Source: Georgenia wutianyii (GTDB lineage Bacteria > Actinomycetota > Actinomycetes > Actinomycetales > Actinomycetaceae). Taken from it: a stretch of DNA of 64,000 nt. The notes below the pieces were generated by a model. That model searched no databases. It was given only the letters and a program-made list of their open reading frames with translations, and was not told the DNA's origin. Shown here in pieces: positions 63,205 through 64,000 of this stretch (the first letter of the stretch is position 1; every line of letters starts with the position of its first letter). A program made the translations under genes and the position numbers. The stretch lies in assembly GCF_006349365.1 (NCBI RefSeq), contig NZ_CP040899.1, positions 1,116,001 through 1,180,000 on the forward strand. The letters are read 5' to 3'.

Positions 63205-64000
63205 GTGACGGACACCGAGGCGCGCGCCGGCACGCTCCACCTGCTCCTCGTCGAGGACGACGACGGGGACGCCGTCCTCGTCGAGGAGCTGCTGAGCGAC
63301 GCCGGCCTGGAGACCGAGGTCACCCGGGCGTGGAGCCTGGAGGCCGCGGTCGACGCCCTCGCCTTCCCGGTCGACTGCATCCTGCTCGACCTCGGGCTGC
63401 CCGACGCCACGGGCTTCGACGCACTCGTGCGGCTGCGTGACGCCTCGGACGCGGCGCTCGTCGTCCTCACCGGCCTCGACGACGCCGAGCGCGGCCTCGA
63501 GGCCGTCGCCGCCGGCGCGCAGGACTACCTCGTCAAGGGCTCGGTGGACGGGGAGGCGCTCGGCCGGGCGGTGCGCTACGCCGTCGAGCGGCGCCGTGGC
63601 GACCGGGACCGGCGCAGCCAGGAGGCGCTGCGCGCCCGCGCCGAGGAGGTCGCCGAGCTCGCGCTGCGGATGCGGCCCGAGCCGCACGTGCCCTCCTCGC
63701 CGGTGCGGGTGCTCGTGCGTGACTCCGACGAGCACGCCCTGAGCACCCAGCTGTGCGACGTCGTCGAGCGTCCCGACGGCAGTGTCCTCGCGGTCATCGG
63801 CACCGTGGAGGGCAGCGGCACGGGCGCCGCGGCCGTCGCGGCCACGGTACGCGCGGCCTTCCGTGGGCTCGCGCTCAGCACGCTGGCCGCCGTCGAGGTC
63901 CTCGACTCCCTCGACCACCTCGTGCGCACCCACGGGGCGGTGGTCCGCGCCGCTCTCGTCGAGCTCGTTCCGGGCACCCGCCACACCGCGGTGTGCCACC
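63205..64000 (+). CDS. Response regulator-PP2C phosphatase fusion (RsbU/SpoIIE type, truncated at window end)
   Basis: At least 265 aa; the frame runs off the window. Residues 11-125 are a receiver domain with acidic residues in LLVEDDDGD, phospho-acceptor Asp62 (CILLDLGLPD), Thr89 (VVLTG) and Lys111 (DYLVKG). A helical linker to about residue 155 leads into a sequence beginning SSPVRVLVRDSDEHALSTQLCDV and VIGTVEGSGTGAAAVAATVR. This fits the start of a SpoIIE-like PP2C phosphatase, although the first metal Asp appears as GTVEGSG rather than GDVxGHG. Such proteins control anti-sigma partner switches. It is divergent from helR. The start GTG was chosen from GAGAGG upstream. Confidence 0.8.
   Translation, partial: MTDTEARAGTLHLLLVEDDDGDAVLVEELLSDAGLETEVTRAWSLEAAVDALAFPVDCILLDLGLPDATGFDALVRLRDASDAALVVLTGLDDAERGLEAVAAGAQDYLVKGSVDGEALGRAVRYAVERRRGDRDRRSQEALRARAEEVAELALRMRPEPHVPSSPVRVLVRDSDEHALSTQLCDVVERPDGSVLAVIGTVEGSGTGAAAVAATVRAAFRGLALSTLAAVEVLDSLDHLVRTHGAVVRAALVELVPGTRHTAVCH

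Overview
This is a very GC-rich (roughly 73 %) chromosomal segment of an actinomycete, most likely of the order Micrococcales (Cellulomonas/Georgenia-type). The evidence is near-saturated GC3 codon use, frequent GTG starts, and typically actinobacterial genes and gene orders: dxr-rip1-ispG, pgsA-cinA-clgR, lhr-nei2, DUF3046-recA-recX, lexA divergent from a LysM gene and followed by nrdR, gluABCD, and HelR. Genus placement is inference. No tRNA, rRNA, CRISPR array, insertion sequence, prophage or attachment site was seen, so this looks like core genome. What is unusual lies in the intergenic DNA and RNA.

Layout. 1-5.2 kb: end of rlmN, a DivIVA-repeat protein, and the MEP isoprenoid genes dxr and ispG around a site-2 protease, then a DUF4081 acetyltransferase. 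5.3-13.5 kb: translation and transcription genes (proS, a lipoprotein, rimP-nusA-ylxR-infB-rbfA). 13.5-18.6 kb: tauE, truB, a CNT nucleoside transporter, ribF and rpsO. Two arrays of one 18-bp repeat family, in opposite orientation, flank truB. 18.8-29.7 kb: pnp, M16 peptidase, nucleoside hydrolase, dapB, a small Ser/Thr kinase, an acetyltransferase, dapA-rnj, and a tetR/membrane-protein pair with a compound operator. 29.8-36.2 kb: ftsK, capA, pgsA-cinA, clgR, nei2. 36.2-43.1 kb: lhr, DUF3046, recA-recX. 43.1-46.4 kb: a gluABCD-type amino-acid importer. 46.5-54.5 kb: miaB, miaA, dapF, a possible gene remnant, a methyltransferase, hflX, dinG. 54.5-64 kb: ldh, a YiaK-like dehydrogenase directly behind lexA, the SOS LysM gene, nrdR, an aldo-keto reductase, serA, helR, and a truncated response regulator-phosphatase.

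How the genes work together. Three diaminopimelate genes (dapB, dapA, dapF) serve lysine and cell-wall synthesis from separate loci. An SOS set is recognisable: lexA, the LysM division-inhibitor candidate and recA-recX, with LexA-type palindromes at 57271-57286, 57340-57353 and 41244-41257. RNA turnover and modification are well represented (pnp, rnj, truB, miaA, miaB, rlmN).

Regulatory reading. About 19 genes have a -10-like hexamer ending only 6-8 nt before the start codon, so many mRNAs here are probably leaderless. This also fixes several start codons (ispG 3183, proS 5309, dapB 23546, hflX 50942). Long perfect hairpins end infB, rpsO, clgR/nei2, recX/gluD and nrdR. The recA leader looks highly structured.
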